The notes: generated by a model from the letters alone, not told the origin. DNA of 64,000 nt from Pseudisothecium myosuroides (GCA_951799445.1 OX637296.1:22630001-22694000), one strand, 5' to 3'; shown: positions 22,970 through 37,069, counted from the first letter of the stretch. Numbers and translations are program-made.

Positions 22970-23671
22970 TTAAGAACACATCTAGGGGTGTCATTTTTTC
23001 TTATTCATGAAAATGTAAATCTCATATGTCAAGATTGGCTCTATTTGACCTAGGCTCAGAAATAAAGAAAGAATATATGTTGAGATCCAATTAAGTATAC
23101 TTATCTAAATCTCATTATAGTGAAAATTTTCTAATTTTCTATAATAAAACGGTTTGTGCCTCCTTCTATGCAAGCATTGCTTGGAAGAGAAATTTAGGAT
23201 GCATGGAGTGCCAAAGAAGCTCTAGTACTGGTAGTGTTAATGCACCTATCAATCTAAGAAAACATTTACAAAAGAAAAAAAAACATTCACAACAAAAATA
23301 GATTTTATAGCCACAAAAATGATGTGTTTGTTAGAGGTAGTTTTAATATTGATAAATAATGAATATTAAGTAATAGATATCAAGTAGCTAGTAATAAGTA
23401 TTGGACAATTAGTGTGCAAAAAAGTTAATATGATGCGGAATATTTACTTTTATTTGGGGGCATTCTATTGTTTTGTTATTTGTTTGTGAAAGTTTATACT
23501 TAAGAGCATGGGTTCAATTCATGTATGTCCTCTATTTTTGATGTTGAAGTATGATATTTTTGATAAAAACTTTATAGTCTGATTTATTGTATTACTATAG
23601 ATTTTTTTCAATTTTGGAATGTTTTGATGTTCGTTTAACTAAAGATGTTTTGTTTTATGTAATAATGGTGT

Positions 23672-23693
23672 GTATATATATATATATATATAT
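23672..23693. repeat. (TA)n microsatellite
   Basis: About eleven TA units. Confidence 0.9.
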
Positions 23694-24284
23694 TGTGCAT
23701 GACATATATGGTTCTAGTGGCAATAAATATAAGAGCTAATAGTAACATGTATGCATTGAAAGACCAAGAGTTGGAATTTGAGAAAAACACAAAACAAAAA
23801 TCCTTGAAGCACCAAAACTAGATTTTGATAGAATTTGGTGTTGTATTTCTTTTGTGTTATTCTTAGTTAGCCTTCCTTTAACCTCCCTGGTACAAAATGG
23901 GGTTCACTTTACAATTAACTCTACTAGTAGTGATGAGTTTCATCTTTGGTTTCTTTTAGTGTTTTTGAATTTGTAATATTGTTTTTATTTATTTATTATT
24001 ACTTCTTATACATGTTTCTTATAGAATTATGCACCTCTTTTACCAAGAAAATGGCCCACAAGAGGTTATATGTGACAAAATAGAGCACTAATGGATCTTC
24101 ACCTAGTCATTTTCCTTGGTCCATGTCGTCCTTGTTTACATTGATGGATTTATTTTGGTTGTATGTGAATTATACTTATTATATAGTATATAATAAGGTA
24201 AAGGATCGGTTGTGTTGGTGGAGATCTTTATTTGGATGGTTGGCACTAGTGGTTCATGTGTTTTTATTTTTAATTAGTTCGTGT

Positions 24285-24366
24285 GGGTTTGTTAAGTCTT
24301 TGAGCATGTATATGATAGGACTTATGGGTTTGTTGGATCTTTGAGCATGTACATGATAGGATTCAT
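24285..24366 (+). repeat. 41-bp tandem duplication
   Basis: GGGTTTGTTAAGTCTTTGAG and GGGTTTGTTGGATCTTTGAG start two successive 41-bp units, each continuing CATGTA(T/C)ATGATAGGA. Confidence 0.8.
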
Positions 24367-25839
24367 GTTGGTTTTATTTTGTCTTATAGTTTGTCAATTC
24401 AATTGTGATTAGGTTGTAGTAATCAATGGATTTGTTGCTCATGAATATTTTTACATTTCTAGTACTATGTTGATGTGTCTTTTGTTCTTAAGTTTTTATA
24501 TGTTTGATTTTGGAGCATGACAAGTGTGAATAGGTCCATGTGTAAATATCATATATGTTGTATGGTATGCAGGTTATGCTCATATAGCACATTTCAATAG
24601 CATATAGAATATGTATGGAGTGCTTGAAATCTTTAAGTTTCTTTGAATTCAAAACAAATACCTTGATGTCTAAATTCAAAAAATATTTTGTAATGAAATT
24701 AGATATCTTCTATAAACTATTGAAGATCAAATAAACTATCAAATTAGCCTATATAATTTGGCATTCATTAATTGAAAAAATTGGAGCTATTTTTTCAAAA
24801 TAATGTGGCTATTTTTCAATATGAATCCATATCCAATTGCATGAAAATCCTATTATTTCACTATGGAGTACCCAATCAATTTTCTAAAGATATTGTAGAA
24901 TTCCAAAGATTATAGTAACTCTTGAATCTTTTAGAAATTATATTTATTCATAAAAAATAAATTATAGATATTTTGTGATTATATGACTCTATGTTATTAC
25001 CAATATTGGTCAAGATACAAATTTAGCATTATTGCAGTGCTTGCAACAATAATAAATTTGTGCTATCTCATATTTGTTATATTTAAGTTTTTATTCTCCC
25101 TTAAATCGATAGAACAAATGAAATCTTATCATTAATATTGCATGTATCTACTAGAAGAATAAAAAAATCATTTTCTTATTAGAATGAATCTAAAGTGGTA
25201 CACAAGAAAAATGAAAACAATCTTGCCAATTTCCATTACTACTATATAAAAGCTCACCTTTTATATCTTGAGCATTTTGTTATAATTTACCCAAAACAAT
25301 ATTTAAGTGTTTAGTTTTCAATCGAATTAATTAATTCACAATATGGCACTCCATTCTAAAAGTACAATAAAAAATTTCATTAAAATTTTATTAAGTACTT
25401 TGACGGGTTGTATAAAAGGAAAACAATATTGTCCTTAATAGTCAAAAAAATTGAGAATAGTTGTGTGGTATACAAGTAATATACTAGCTCAATTTGAAAA
25501 TGGCTTCTCCACATTTTTACATAATGTTTACATTTCTCAAAATCCTTTTTTATAACACAAAATGTATAAATCCAATTAGCAATATTACTTAGGTAATGCT
25601 ATATGGCATGACTATAGATAAAAATCTAAAGATACACAATTTCATTATTGTAATTGGAGATATTGGCTTTGTATCAAAAATCATGATTCTTTGAAAGTCC
25701 AAATTGAAGAAAAAATGAAAATTTCCATGAATGATTAATGATGAATATTCTTTGCAATTTCAATTTAATCTTAGAGGAATGTGTAGGACAAAATTTGTAA
25801 GATGGATGACTTTCAAGGCTTCTACATATTTGAGGAATG

Positions 25840-25868
25840 CGCACACACACACACAGATATATATATAA
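25840..25868. repeat. (AC)n(AT)n microsatellite
   Basis: CA units followed by AGATATATATATA. Confidence 0.85.
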
Positions 25869-28135
25869 AAGATGCTTCACAGCAAGGTCCAATAACAAAA
25901 ATAAAAACTCTTAGCTCATTCATTGGTGGAGCTCTAACCATGCTAATGCATGGATTTCTAGATTTTTTAACTTGGCCCTAAGATATATCATGTGGATTAC
26001 TAAAATGAATATGAAAATCTCAAATCTTCCTTGACATGCTTAAAAATTTATTATGTCAAAAGACTTTTCAATTAAGTTAAGCCCAATAGTTGCCTCCAAT
26101 TTCGACTAGAAAATGCAAGCATTTTGAGACCAAGTCATGAGAATGAGCTAATTGCTGGGTCTTTTATTTCTTCTAATATTACTTTTTTGCAGTTTTATTT
26201 TTTCCGCCGCTATTGTTGATACATCCTTTGCCTTCAGCTACAATGCCTGATTATAAATTATTTTTGAAAAAGTCTCAATGAACATCAATAACCCTATGGC
26301 AAGCTATTAAAACAAATTGTAGTTGGATTTTTTATTTTTCACTATGATTTGGGTATTTATAGAATTTAAATTGTGAATTTAACATCTAAGGGCGTGAGTG
26401 TGAAAATTTTTGTTGGTGGTGTGTGCACAAATGGCATAAACAGCTATTGTCATCGTGGTAAATCTGTTTGTGAAAGAACCAAATGGGAGCAATAAGGAGG
26501 ACGGACCAATATATTACAAAATTATGAAACCTTGACATAGATTCCAAATAGTGGAAAATTGTAATATATATAATAGAAAAATGAATAATTTGATATATTA
26601 ATTATTTGAAATGGACTATATATTTTTTAATCTAAAATTACATATAAACAAATGTACGTCATTTATGATTTAAGGTTGTCTGTCACATACAATATTTAGA
26701 TGCAAGTACAAATAGAATTTATGATTCAAAAATCCACCTAATTTTAAGTCAAATACTCCAAAATCCAACATTTGTGTGACCAACTTGATTAGGCTCTCTT
26801 CATAAAGACTAGGGATGAATTTGGGACTTGGTCTAATACAACTGTAATTGTATTAGTGTTCCTCCTACACCTCTAATATTTGGTCCCTCTAAAAAAATAT
26901 GTGTTTTCTTCTATGTCATCAATTTATCTATTTTTATTATATGAGGGTCTTTCATATTGAGGTTTAGGATATCCCGGAAATGCACTTTGACTCGATCAAA
27001 AGCAATTAGGCTCATATGCAAACTACGGCATACGGGAATTTCTAACTGACCAAAATAATTTGGAACAACACATCTTATCATCCATTTTGAATTCTAAGAC
27101 CAATCTAAGGGACAAAGGCATGTTTATAGTAGAGGGATTCAAAAAATAACTGTTATAGGGCCATAAAGACTTTAGTGGTTTTCATTGATAGGAATATCTG
27201 TCACTATGTTGGCAATTATAGTTTGCAAAAAAATCCAATAAAAAAACAAAAAACAAAAAATTGATTAACAGTGGATTTTTAATTGGTGGTTGATTTTTTC
27301 AACTTTTCATCGGCTGGATATTTTGACAACAAAATCTAATTGGGTGGTATCATTCCAAAACCCAAATGACTATGAAACCTTATCCATTTTTAGATGTGTA
27401 TAATTTCATGTCACTTTCTCATCTACTTTTGTACATGGACATTTTCTTCTTCGTGAGCTAGTGGAAAGTGACATTGGAATGGTCGACCCTTCCCTACCAA
27501 TCACACAATTAGTGTCTTTCCAAGATTAAAAAAAAGGTTTATGAAAATTAGTAGTACACTGACAATAATATTCCAATGTACTTCAGTTTGCACTAATTTA
27601 GAATAGTGTGACTAACTAAGGTAGGAGGCTTGAACTCCGACCGGGCATTTTGAATGGAACATGATACAGAGGTACATTTTGCTTTCTTCAACTTACCGAA
27701 ATGTACAAACTGTGTACATTCTAGGAGGTGGTTGCTTCTAGAGCCCTATGGCATTTCAACTTCAAAATTTCATAACTAATTCCACAAAGCTCCAAAAAAT
27801 ATGAAACAACTTGGGATAGATGCCATTTCCTCTTGTCTTTCAAGGAAAATTTACTGAAAAATATTTCAAGATGTTTTACCTCCCTAAAATTCAGTCTCAG
27901 CGCTTAGATGATCGCTTTATGGACCTCCCACCTTACTAGGATAAGTCAACATCCTTCAATGGCCCATTCACCGCACTGTACCTTAGAAAAATTGAAGCCA
28001 AAAAAGGTACCACGAGGAAATTATTTTCATAAAACAGAAGGCCCAAAAAAGTTACTGATGTCCATATGTGTAGGTGAAGTAAAATGAACTCATTAAAAGT
28101 TCATGTGAGCCGGTTTTAATAAGTTCCTAACTTTT

Positions 28136-28560
28136 TTACGAGGAGTGAGATGAGAGCCGTGTGGCTAATGCCACCCCCCAGCCAGCGCAGGCAAAAGGTG
28201 GGGTTTGTTTGTCACGTTTGCCCCCCGGCCTGCAGATCGTTTCATTGATTTTCTCCAGCCAGTTGACCCCAAGTGCAGGGGACCAAGATTTTGGAGGATC
28301 AGCAGCAACATCCCACATTCATAAGATTGCCCCAGGATTTGCAAATCTGCACATTCCTTTTCTCGGGTCAAGGATCCAGAATCTGCTGTTGTACTACTGT
28401 ACATGCGGCCTGAGGAGTCACGGAAACGGCTTATTACGACGGACTCAGGCATCCTGGCTATCATAAGGGAGTAGGCGGCCCGCCCGCCCGGAATCAGCCC
28501 CTGCGGCCGGGCTTCCGTCGTCGGTCCGTCCATCCCATGGAAGTTGACCCTACTCATCTG
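28136..28560. other. GC-rich patch, possible remnant exon on either strand
   Basis: Open for 130 codons on the minus strand (28165-28557) and 101 on the plus strand (28161-28466). The abrupt GC rise in 5 kb of AT-rich DNA is notable, but neither translation shows a motif I recognise and both are rich in Pro/Gly/Ser, as expected from base composition alone. Confidence 0.25.
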
Positions 28561-28647
28561 TCCGGGTAACTTATGGCCTGCTCTGGAATTGGTCCGGAGG
28601 GGAGGAACTAAGTACTTCCCCGCTTCTCATCAGTTGTAAAAGTTTTT

Positions 28648-28789
28648 GATCGGGAAAAATGGGTCCGACCGAGATGTCAGCAACAAGGGCGTATGGGAGT
28701 ATAGTTTGGAGGTTTGTTGATCGGGAAAAATGGGTCCCACCGGGATGTCAGCAACAAGGGTGTGTGGGAGTTTAGAGCGGGGCATTGTT
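28648..28789 (+). repeat. 71-bp tandem duplication
   Basis: GATCGGGAAAAATGGGTCC starts at 28648 and again 71 bp later, each followed by a GATGTCAGCAACAAGGG landmark. Confidence 0.8.
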
Positions 28790-29254
28790 TTGCCAATTTC
28801 ATCTGGGTTAGGGATGGGGATTTGTTTAAAAATTTCATGTTATAGTGCCGTGAACTACATAAAATAGAAATTACACAAAATAGTGAAATTAGGTTGCACC
28901 ACACTAATTTCTCAACATTTGATACTATTTTTTGATATTTATTGTTTTTGTACAAGAATGCACTACTTTGAAAAAGGTATTGTTGTAATTGGGACTCATG
29001 AACCTCTAAATATTTGTAGAAATATATGTTGACTTTGATGGCTTGTAAAATAACTTTCTTAGGATAAGGCAACCTAACTCTTCAAGCGACTTAATTTCAC
29101 TATTTAGTATATATAATCTGAACGGATGAAATTAGATTTACAGCATCCTCTATTTGGCTCAAATTTGATAATATTTGGCTACGATCTAAGTTGTTAGCTT
29201 CCAGGGAGGGTTCCAATATTAGATGGCAAGGGTGCGGTCCCTCTGCATGTAGAT

Positions 29255-29418
29255 TTTTTTAGGGTTCTCTTTTTTCTTTTTCTTCTTTTCAGTTCCTTCT
29301 TTTTCTTTGGTCCTTTTGCTCGCTATCTCTTCATTTGTCTAGCCTCACGGCTTGGCTGTTTTGTATTGTGGTTTTCTTTTAATGCAGTGGGTTTTCCATT
29401 TGTTCAAAAAAAAAAATT
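29255..29418 (+). mobile_element. LINE 3' end
   Basis: AGCCTCACGGCTTGGCTG, then TTTTAATGCAGTGG and CCATTTGTTC followed by A11: the same 3' end as the minus-strand copies at 1557 and 4617. Its 5' limit and target duplication are unclear. Confidence 0.6.
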
Positions 29419-30108
29419 AAAAAAAATAGTTTTACTTAGTTCAAATAGCATAAATAATTGCCTTCATGCATCTTGTACTCAATTGCCTTATAGCATTGTT
29501 AATTAGCCTAAACCATTTTCTATTGGAGATGGAGAAAATCTCTCCTTGAATGCCTAGGAGTGAGTTTAGTTAAATTTGTAAAGAGTCATTGTTTGACTAG
29601 GAAGTTGCAACACTAGGGGCTTTAACTTTTAGGGAGAGAGAAAAGGACCCCCAATACTGGTTAATAATGTTATGTATATTAGTGATCCATATAAATTCAT
29701 AATTTTAAAAATAAAACACATATTTTTAAATTTTTGTTTATTAGTTCATAAACAAATATAAATTATTTTTTCTTTGATTTAAATTTTTTGATTTTTTTTA
29801 TCGAAATAAATTATTCTTAGCATTTGGTGTATATGGAAAATTAGTAAAAATGAAAATAAAAATTCTAGCTCTTAAAAGCTAAAAAATAGTATTTGGGTTG
29901 TACAATAATTATTAAAGGAATTTTGAAGTGAAATATGATATGATCAAGACTTTTGGAATGTCATTTTTTGAAGATTTAAGTCTAATTTCACCTCCAATTG
30001 ATTGACAAAGAATAAAATTCTTTGCTATTGTATATGAGTAATAGAGTAGTCAAAGGTTTAATTATTTTTATGATTCTTGATGTTTGACTTTTGTGAACAT
30101 AATCTAAA
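29419..30108. other. AT-rich DNA, nothing recognised
   Basis: No frames or repeats of note. Confidence 0.5.
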
Positions 30109-30112
30109 TCAA

Positions 30113-31440
30113 CTCTTAAAGGTTCATGATTGTGTATACCAAAAAACACTCTAAAACTATCACTTTTAGTGCAAAGACCTACAATGAAAAAAAACTATTT
30201 TTTTTGTATATCCAACCATGGATCTTGCACAAGACTTTTATGAGAATGTGTTGAAAAATTCCAAAAGCTTTGACTTTTTAAATTGTAAGATATTAGTTTT
30301 AAAAAATAATACTACCTCCGTCCCAAAATGATCTTCCTAATAGACAAAACATTCTAGATTAAGGCAAAAAATAACATTTTAAAAACTTGCTTTAGCTATA
30401 AGTACAGTTTGGTGTACTCCTAGCATTCTAGAAACTTTGAGTTTCAAAGTCCTTTTTGAAATGTAGTTTTTGGAATATTGAAAAGTAGAATTTCTTGGGC
30501 ATTTTCAAAGATCACCAGTGGTCAATTAATTGTTGAAAGTGAGGTCATCATTTTGTAGGCATTTAGTATATGCCTAAATCCATGTGTGGCCTTTATTCCA
30601 GCTTCAAAAGCTTCATCTCCTTCAATTGGGCAATATTCAAAGAGATGCAAAAAATACAAACAAACAGTGTTGACTAACCCCATTAATCATTTTATTTATC
30701 TTTTGACTAATGATTGCATGAATGGAGGGGGAACTACTACTCAAAGTTGTTTTGTTGGTCCCCAATAGCAATCAAAAGTCAAATTTGACCAATTTGCAAG
30801 TCACAGACTACAACAGGAAGATCATTTTGGGACAAAAAATGAAGGCCAACAGGAAGATCATTTTGGGACAGAGGGAGTAGAAGAGTTTTTTTAAACCTAA
30901 CAATTTTAGGTTTGTTGACTCTGAATCATCTTAACTTAAAAAAACTGCAACACGTAGTAAGTTTTGAGGTTTAAATTTGTATGATGGAGAATTAAATTGA
31001 GAATCTAAGAATAAATATTCAATTTTTTTTTAAATTTTATCCTTAGAATAATTATTAAATATAAATAAAAACAAGATGGAAGAAAAATTTAGTCACCAAT
31101 AGCTCTAAAATGGAAATAAAACATGTCAATTATAATGGTAAAATTGTAATACCACATAATCTACACGCAATGAATTTTTTGTTTTGAAAAATTGTGAAAA
31201 TTGAGTTGAAACACAAATTCAAACACAAATACACTATGTATTTTGTGAAGATGCCTTGCTTGCGCGCAAAATGAAATTCTTCATAATTCGACATGACTAA
31301 TCCAAATTGAATGAATAAAATACTTTTATGTAGATATAATTGTATTCTTGGAAAAAAAGAGAATTAAAAATAATAGTTTTGATTTTTTTGTTTTCTTGAA
31401 GTTGAGAATTTTGAACTTAGGAAGGCATAAATTTGGATTT
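30113..31440. mobile_element. F2-like element interrupted by a Stowaway-like MITE
   Basis: CTCTTAAAGGTTCATG after a degenerate TCAA starts an F2 in reverse orientation (TGTATACCAAAAAACACTC near 30134). The body resumes after the Stowaway copy at 30880 and can be followed to about 31430 (TTTGAACTTAGGAAGGCATA). The right terminus is not recognisable. Confidence 0.5.
30312..30877. mobile_element. Stowaway-like MITE, 566 bp, inverted relative to 17777
   Basis: TA (30310-30311, 30878-30879) flanks CTACCTCCGTCCCAAAATGA and, reversed, CTCCCTCTGTCCCAAAATGA. The internal sequence is the reverse complement of the 17777 and 20791 copies. Near the right end, AACAGGAAGATCATTTTGGG is tandemly duplicated (about 30812 and 30848). 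Confidence 0.8.
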
Positions 31441-34400
31441 TGATGTGATTGAATTAAATTTACATATAATTTTATTAAAAATAAAGAAAAATTATTTCAA
31501 CATGAATTTTAAAGTTCTTAGCAAAAATTACGATAATTAGAATATACTCCATATATGCAAAGATACAATGCATATTCCATTATAAGCCTTTAAGATCTTA
31601 GTCATTTTTGTAAAATCAAAACTTGAACATTTCTACAAACATGAAAGTTATATAGCTATACAATTTGAGCATGTCATAAATTTTGTAATATAATCCAATC
31701 ACATCAAAATCCAAATTTAAAAATGTAAATTCATATTTGTAATGTGTATTTATAAGAATGAAAATACCATGCTTCACACCACATTCAAACCTTTTTTTAT
31801 GACCTCATTCTACAATATAATTTACATTTGAAATACTAATATTGATTGCAACATATTGAAAAATTTGGAACCATGATGATAAAAATGAATGGTAATTGTA
31901 AAGAGATTTGAATAAGTTATCTACATCCACAAGCATACAAATATCAATAAGCATCTAAGCATGATTTCCATTTAGATCCACTCTTGTTTAGAATGGTGAG
32001 TTCATCATCACATGATTCCCATTTAGATCCTCTTGTGTAATTTGGATTCAGTGAACCCAAATGTGAAAATCAAAATTTCAAAATATAGAAATAAGTATAG
32101 AAAATGAGAAGTTGCATTTTAATTATATCATTTTTTGCTATTGACCTTGATAGGTGTAAAGTAGATAAGCCCATTCTAGGCAATTTGACCATTATTGATA
32201 GCTAAGAATAGACCCATAACAATCATACCTTCAACCCAAAGCATACATTCTTGAATCATTGAAATTTGAGTACTATGGGATGAATAATGGCCACCATTAA
32301 TAGCTTTGAGTGACAATATTGGAGTGAGTTACTGGCCATAAAGTTTTGAGCAACAATAATGTAATGAGTTGGTGACTATAAAAGCTTTGATAGTAATAGA
32401 GTGAGTTAGTGACCACAACAGGCACTTCATTGTTTTGTTTGTAGAACGGTCAAAAAAAGTAAATATTATAATGTGATGGTTGTTCTAGGAAAATTTAACA
32501 GCTACCAGTAATCTACTTGAGTAATATAATCACTATAGATGCACTTGATGTTAGTGGGGGTGGAAGTGGTGTAGTATAGGGGTCTATTGAATGACTCTTT
32601 TGGGCTATTTGACAACATACATCAAGAAATCCTAGGGACTTCATAGTCATAGTATGTTGGAAAATTTTAATTCAATCGCTTTCTCTTATATTGCCTATTT
32701 GTGAAAAAATGAAACCGAGTTCCATAGGAACAAGGCAATCATTTTGCATGCTATAGGATCATCCAATTTATTGAATCTTTAATTTGATAATTTAACCTGA
32801 TAAGGATTTTGAATATGTCTAATAAATGACTTTCAAAGAAACTGTAGGAACAAAGAATGCACCTATTTATCTTTGAATCTGATTATTTTTTTACTACTTG
32901 CCTTGATCATAAGATGTTAGATTTTTAGCTACCACGTCCTTAAAGTGAACATGATCTTCAAATTGTCCCTATAAAATGGTCTAGTATGCTTAATGCATAA
33001 TTAAAGGATTGATATGCAAAAGTTCAATAGTTATCTCCACATGATGTCTAGACAAAATAGGAAGCCACACGCAACAAAATTCAACCTTGAGATGGATGAA
33101 AAGAGAAAAGTGTAATATAGCACACAAGGAAAATTATAAACAAATGAGAAGCCACAAATGTTCCATTTTCAATTAGTCAAAAATATGGTAATGAATGCTT
33201 CATTTTCAATGTTCCATTTTTCAATTAGTGAAGGATTCTTTTTCAACCCATGATGTGGCGGGCCATTTAAATACAAGAGGATCGCTTGTAGTATACTTCA
33301 TGGCCCATTCCCAATTCTATCCCATGAAATCACTGCACCACCTATGAACTAAAATAGCGGCCTACTAGCATTTCACTACCAAAATTCATAACAGAATGTC
33401 CACCATTCCAAAAACTATGCAGTGAACTTCTTGCATTCACTGCGGATTTCAATGTCCTTTCATTCATCCACTGCACCAACAGACGGTCCCAAATTTCGAT
33501 TCACCTGAGAAAGCGTCGCTTCTTGGACCTGCCTGCGGCGTGTTCCCTTCCCGAGGATGCTCTTTTTTAAGTTATTTTTGGTAAGGAAGTAGCATTGATT
33601 AAGTTGGTTGTTAGGCACCCATTCTACTGGTCAATTGGTGATACAGTAGGCACAACAACAACAAAAGGATAGAGTCTACTGCAGAATAGTACCGTAGTCT
33701 GCGTGTACTTCCTACAGTCAGACCTTACGCTTACCTCCAGATCTTTCCAGTCTCAGTTTGTCTTTGTGAGTCTTCCGTCCGTCCTCACCTTTGTTTCCAA
33801 GTTCCAACGAGGCGGGATTCAGTAACTTACACGCACACCGAAACACACAAAGCACTGAACTTACTGTTGTATTACAGAGCCTGCCATCACCCTGCTTCCG
33901 CTCACTGGCTTCTGCCGCAGAGCCGCAGAGGCAACCAGCCTTCTTCACTTATCTTTGATCCTCCTCATGTGCTGGTCACGTCAGTTCTGGGTCTGCCAGA
34001 TGCGTCATTAGTTTTGATTTGGGGTTGGTCCATTAAGTTGACTTCCAGGGAAAAAGCATCTCAGTCTCACTGATCAAACCTTTTAAGAAAAATTATTTTC
34101 GTTTAAATCTTCGTTTTTATGATTTTAATACCTTTAAGGATCAGCCTTTCAGGAACTGAAGGCAGAACTGTCGAACATTCGTTAAGTGTACCTGTGATCG
34201 ACACTAACTGAGCGTACTTAGCTTACTATTATTAAACACCAATGATTTTTTATTGGATCTTGTTGGCAAGGGAATGAGGATTTCAACGCACTTTAGCAAG
34301 CAGTTTTTGGACACCTTATGAATCAATTATGGAAGTTTAAAGTATTGTTTGTAGGTGTATCCAAAATTGATAGTGGGCTCTCTTCTAGGCTCTCCTAGGC

Positions 34401-36396
34401 TTTGTTAGGTTCTAGTGTTCTAATTGTATATGTCTTGTGCCATCAATATTTAGATTTCAATGTTAGTCTTGGGTCCAAATATAGATGTTGCATTTTGGCC
34501 ATTGATGATTATGGGTGCATAAATTGTATTAGTTCTATAATAATCAAATCCAATGATTCTCCATGATGTAGCACTCACCTATGCTTAAAAAATCAATGCC
34601 TAAATAAGGTAACAACACCTAAAGTTGTCCAAATATAGTACGTGAGGTTAGATTTGACAAAAAGGTGCCAAAATTAAATTTAAAGTTCATGTTTTCAAGG
34701 GTCTATGTCATCGCACACTAATCAGAAGATAACATGTGACACTTTTGTACAAAAATGATTGAATTTAAACCAAATGTGACAGTCACAAAGAATAACCTCG
34801 GAAAGATAGACAATTTGTTTGTGAAGAAAAATGTGAAAAACTAACAATTAATCCAGAAGAGAGACGACATGTTGTAGGTGGATTAAGAATATTTTCAGGA
34901 GCTTAACAAAGGAGCTACATGTAATTGATGAAGTACATCAAAGTATGTTGAAAAAACAATTTTTGTCTATTCTTCAATAATGTGATTCGTAAAATCACTT
35001 GATGCTTCATGATTAGTGTGTAAGGTTCTAAATGTGTTCATTTAGGTATGGAAAGTAAATGATAACTTGCAAAAATGAAGATTTGATGTCTAAATTCTTC
35101 CCACGTCATAACTTATTTTGCCTAAAAAGTTCCAAATCTATATTTGCCTACCTACTTAGAACTCTTAGGAATTAAAGTACATTTGGCCAAAAATGAAAAT
35201 AATTCTTAATTCTATATTTTTCAAAATTTGACCATAAGTTGGAAGAGAATGCTTTTATACTAGAATCCACCATGTAAACTGTTAAATTCTTGCAAACATT
35301 TAATAATAATGATTTCATAAATTTAGTTATAATGTTGCTATTTTTTTTTACTTTAGAAGAAACATGGGTATAAATCTAACCATTACACAAAAGTGCATCT
35401 TTTAGTTAAAGCATCCTCCATCCTCGTTCCCTTGCACTCCATCTCATTGTCTAAAACAATGAACCAAGCTTTGGCTAGATATACCAATAGCAGTGGATCT
35501 AAACTTAAACCCTAACAAGTTCAATAGACTCAAGCATGATCTCTCATTATTAATTTAATACTTGGACATGCTTTAAGGTCATGTCAGTTTATAATAAAAA
35601 TGTTTTTGTAATTTACACTATTTTCTTATAGAATTGTAAAATATAAATTCAAGTATTGCTTTTATTTGGACATAGATGTTCACACATTTTTTATCACTTT
35701 AAAGTCTATATTCTACATGTTAGATTTAAACATGCTATTTGAGCACCAAAACATATGCTATATGTTTATTTCATGAATGATATAATTTATGCTAGCTTTT
35801 GATATAAAGTATCCAAATTATATACAACATATGTTTCCAAAAAAAATTAGACATATATCCTAGGAGCCAAAGAGTAAAGATACGTCTTCCAAAATGTCTC
35901 CTTCAATTCAAAATTTGATCCATCAAACATGTCAAATAATAAATAAGATGAAAAATTATTTTTTTCCAAGAATTTCACTTTTTAAGCTCATTTCAAAAAG
36001 TTTGTGTATATGTCACTATTTTAAGCACTGTAATTCAGAGGAGTCTATATAGTTAGAATGTATGTGATTCCAAATTTGGATACTAATGAAAGTAATGGTG
36101 CAAATGTCTATAATATTCAAGAGCAATGAAGAGGTCACACTCCCTCCATTGTTTACATTACAATTTCTTAAAAAAAATCACAATACTAAAGAATGACAAA
36201 CATTGTCAAGTACAAGCAGTAAATGCAAGGGTGAATAAAATAAAAATTGCCAATATTAACAAAAGCATTTAAACCTTGCATGTATATTTACAACCTTGTA
36301 AGGGATCATATTATTGCCCCAAAGATGCTAAGCAAAAGGAAATCTAGACTCATTTTCACGGGCAAACAAGACTTTTGCACACAAAAATGGCGTGCA
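31441..36396. other. 5 kb mostly AT-rich DNA, no confident gene
   Basis: 31560-32450 contains short local duplications (for example CATGATTCCCATTTAGATCC near 31960 and 32012, and GAGTTAGTGACCA-like phrases near 32330-32410). 33480-34080 is GC-richer with short frames on both strands and no recognisable motif. Confidence 0.45.
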
Positions 36397-36399
36397 TTA

Positions 36400-36739
36400 G
36401 AGCATCTCCTGCAGCCCTTCAAATATCCCTTCCCCACTAGAATTTGGCTGAAAAGCAATTAATTATAGTGTTGTCAGGCTCGGCCTTCTCTTTCTCCTCC
36501 AAAAAAGCCAGTTCTACACGGACTACTAGAGGGGCCACTAGTCTTGGGATTAGCAAGTCGTCATAATAAATGCAAATTGTTTGACTTGTAATTGGTTGGG
36601 AGTATATTTTGGGGAGTTGTGTAACTTGTGATTGGTTGGAAGTATGTTTTATGGAGTTGCACTGTTGGGGATACAAGCGGCCATCTCTTCTTCATTGAAT
36701 CACGGAGCGGGGATATGTTGAGGGCTGCAGGAGATGCTC
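36400..36739. mobile_element. PIF/Harbinger (Tourist-like) MITE, 340 bp
   Basis: Perfect 19-bp inverted ends GAGCATCTCCTGCAGCCCT with TTA on both sides (36397-36399, 36740-36742). The ends are related to, but distinct from, the element at 15098. Non-coding. Confidence 0.8.
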
Positions 36740-36742
36740 TTA

Positions 36743-37067
36743 GAAAAAGAATGGGGCCTCAAGAGGGCCGCTAGATCCAGACTAGTAGTGCAAATAAAAA
36801 AAATAATATTTTTTAATTTACTCTTCTTCCAGGCTTCACTTTGTCACACATCTTCACTAATGTTCACAATATTTTTTTGAGTTTTACTAGCTATTTTCCT
36901 TCAATTTCCCTATCAAACTAATTTTTCAAGTACCAAGTCCTGTTATTTTCTCTACTTTTTACTCAAAAGAGCAATTTTATAGATTCTTTCACCAAGTTTT
37001 TGCCAATGTTAACAAATTGCAACCGTGTTTAAAAAACAAATAATAATATTAAAATTAGTTTAAAAAA
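36743..37067. other. AT-rich, nothing recognised
   Basis: No frames or repeats. Confidence 0.5.
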
Positions 37068-37069
37068 AA

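Larger units (their letters stand above)
22974..28135. other. 5 kb AT-rich DNA without recognisable genes
   Basis: Only short frames and simple repeats, listed separately. The 73-aa frame at 24123-24344 is hydrophobic but overlaps a 41-bp tandem repeat and is not credible as a gene. Confidence 0.5.

Noticed and set aside
23455..23533. tRNA-like: GGTTCAATTC T-loop with a weak acceptor stem
   Set aside because: No acceptable D-arm or anticodon arm can be drawn, and the acceptor stem has mismatches.
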